Notes under the pieces: generated by a model
Seen by the model: the letters and a program-made list of their open reading frames with translations, nothing else
The model's database searches: none
Told to the model about the DNA's origin: nothing
Shown here: positions 63,858-64,000 of the stretch, one piece after another
Layout: each line of letters begins with the position of its first letter
Numbering within the stretch: position 1 is the first letter of the stretch
Origin: Scybalousia_A sp052170555
GTDB taxonomy: Bacteria > Bacteroidota > Bacteroidia > Bacteroidales > P3
Reading direction: 5' to 3'
NCBI GenBank assembly: GCA_052170555.1
Contig: JBQNAI010000009.1
Coordinates: forward strand, 1 to 64,000
DNA length: 64,000 nucleotides
Program-made: the position numbers and the translations under genes

Positions 63858-64000
63858 ATGACATTCGAACAATTAGGGTTGCAGCAACCTTTGATAAAAG
63901 CTGTACAAGACTTAGGATTTATCAACTGTATGCCTATTCAGGAACAAGCTATTCCAGTGATAATGCACACAAAAGTCAATCTTGTTGCCTTAGCACAAAC
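63858..64000 (+). CDS. DEAD-box RNA helicase, N terminus only
   Basis: The gene runs off the window. The 47 visible residues show the Q motif of DEAD-box helicases (TFEQLGLQQPLIKAVQDLGF then CMPIQEQAIP) and end just before motif I, at VALAQT where GxGKT should follow. It is likely an RhlE/DbpA-type RNA helicase; the subtype cannot be told. Confidence 0.85.
   Translation, partial: MTFEQLGLQQPLIKAVQDLGFINCMPIQEQAIPVIMHTKVNLVALAQ

Overview
The window is a low-GC chromosomal segment of a member of the Bacteroidales (Bacteroidota). The evidence is: (i) about twenty intergenic matches to the Bacteroidota sigma-A -7 element TAnnTTTG and few strong Shine-Dalgarno sequences; (ii) lineage markers such as a type IX secretion sorting domain, a GldA-like ATPase, an HU-HIG protein, the L33/DUF4295/FtsY neighbourhood, DUF5723, a dipeptidyl peptidase III with HECLGH, and a Wza/BY-kinase pair; (iii) an anaerobic lifestyle implied by an electron-bifurcating-type [FeFe] hydrogenase. 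Species cannot be named from the sequence alone.

Layout. 0-1.4 kb: a decayed IS1380-type transposase. 1.6-11.7 kb (minus): dihydroorotase, zinc-ribbon coiled coil, Nif3, MnmA, a radical SAM enzyme, a polysaccharide tyrosine autokinase and export lipoprotein, and MiaB. 11.7-19.4 kb (minus): HU-HIG, then gltX/DUF2520/sirtuin, then a tight cluster of SpoIIE phosphatase, Gmk, a coiled-coil protein and a catalytically degenerate RluA-fold protein. 19.5-26.8 kb (plus): GldA-like ATPase, SGNH hydrolase, GAPDH, QueD, AI-2E family permease, MutS2. 26.8-28.9 kb: a gene-poor stretch with a 6S-like RNA candidate and an IS481-type transposase scar. 28.9-33.6 kb (plus): nitroreductase, alpha/beta hydrolase and a 1045-residue MATE-M23 peptidase fusion. 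33.7-43 kb: tRNA-Lys, cupin, PNGase F-like secreted protein, RlmB, LolD, patatin/BamA-type protein, tRNA-Met, YraN, DPP III. 43.1-47 kb (plus): LptF/G permease and two glycosyltransferases. 47.4-57.5 kb (plus): T9SS cargo protein, lipoprotein with DUF5723 partner, L33/DUF4295/FtsY, a beta-barrel protein, RimO. 57.7-62.2 kb (plus): a four-gene hydrogenase operon (HydD-like, HydB, HydA, HydC). 62.9-64 kb: an intact RluA-type synthase and the start of a DEAD-box helicase.

The most unusual signal is not a gene. Thirteen intergenic gaps hold short arrays in which a 7-bp core (often GTNNNAC) recurs every 21 bp, separated by 14-bp A/T-rich spacers that are themselves similar between loci; one array uses 8-bp cores with the same 14-bp spacer, giving a 22-bp period. 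Cores vary within and between arrays and are frequently inverted mates. They sit at operon boundaries in convergent, divergent and co-directional gaps. Some double as terminators, but direct-repeat arrays cannot be simple hairpins.

Other points: a MATE transporter read through into a lipoprotein-type M23 peptidase; a cysteine-free thioredoxin-like subunit opening the hydrogenase operon; an RluA-fold protein that lost its catalytic Asp while a second paralog keeps it; and two very long perfect palindromes (29 and 32 bp arms).
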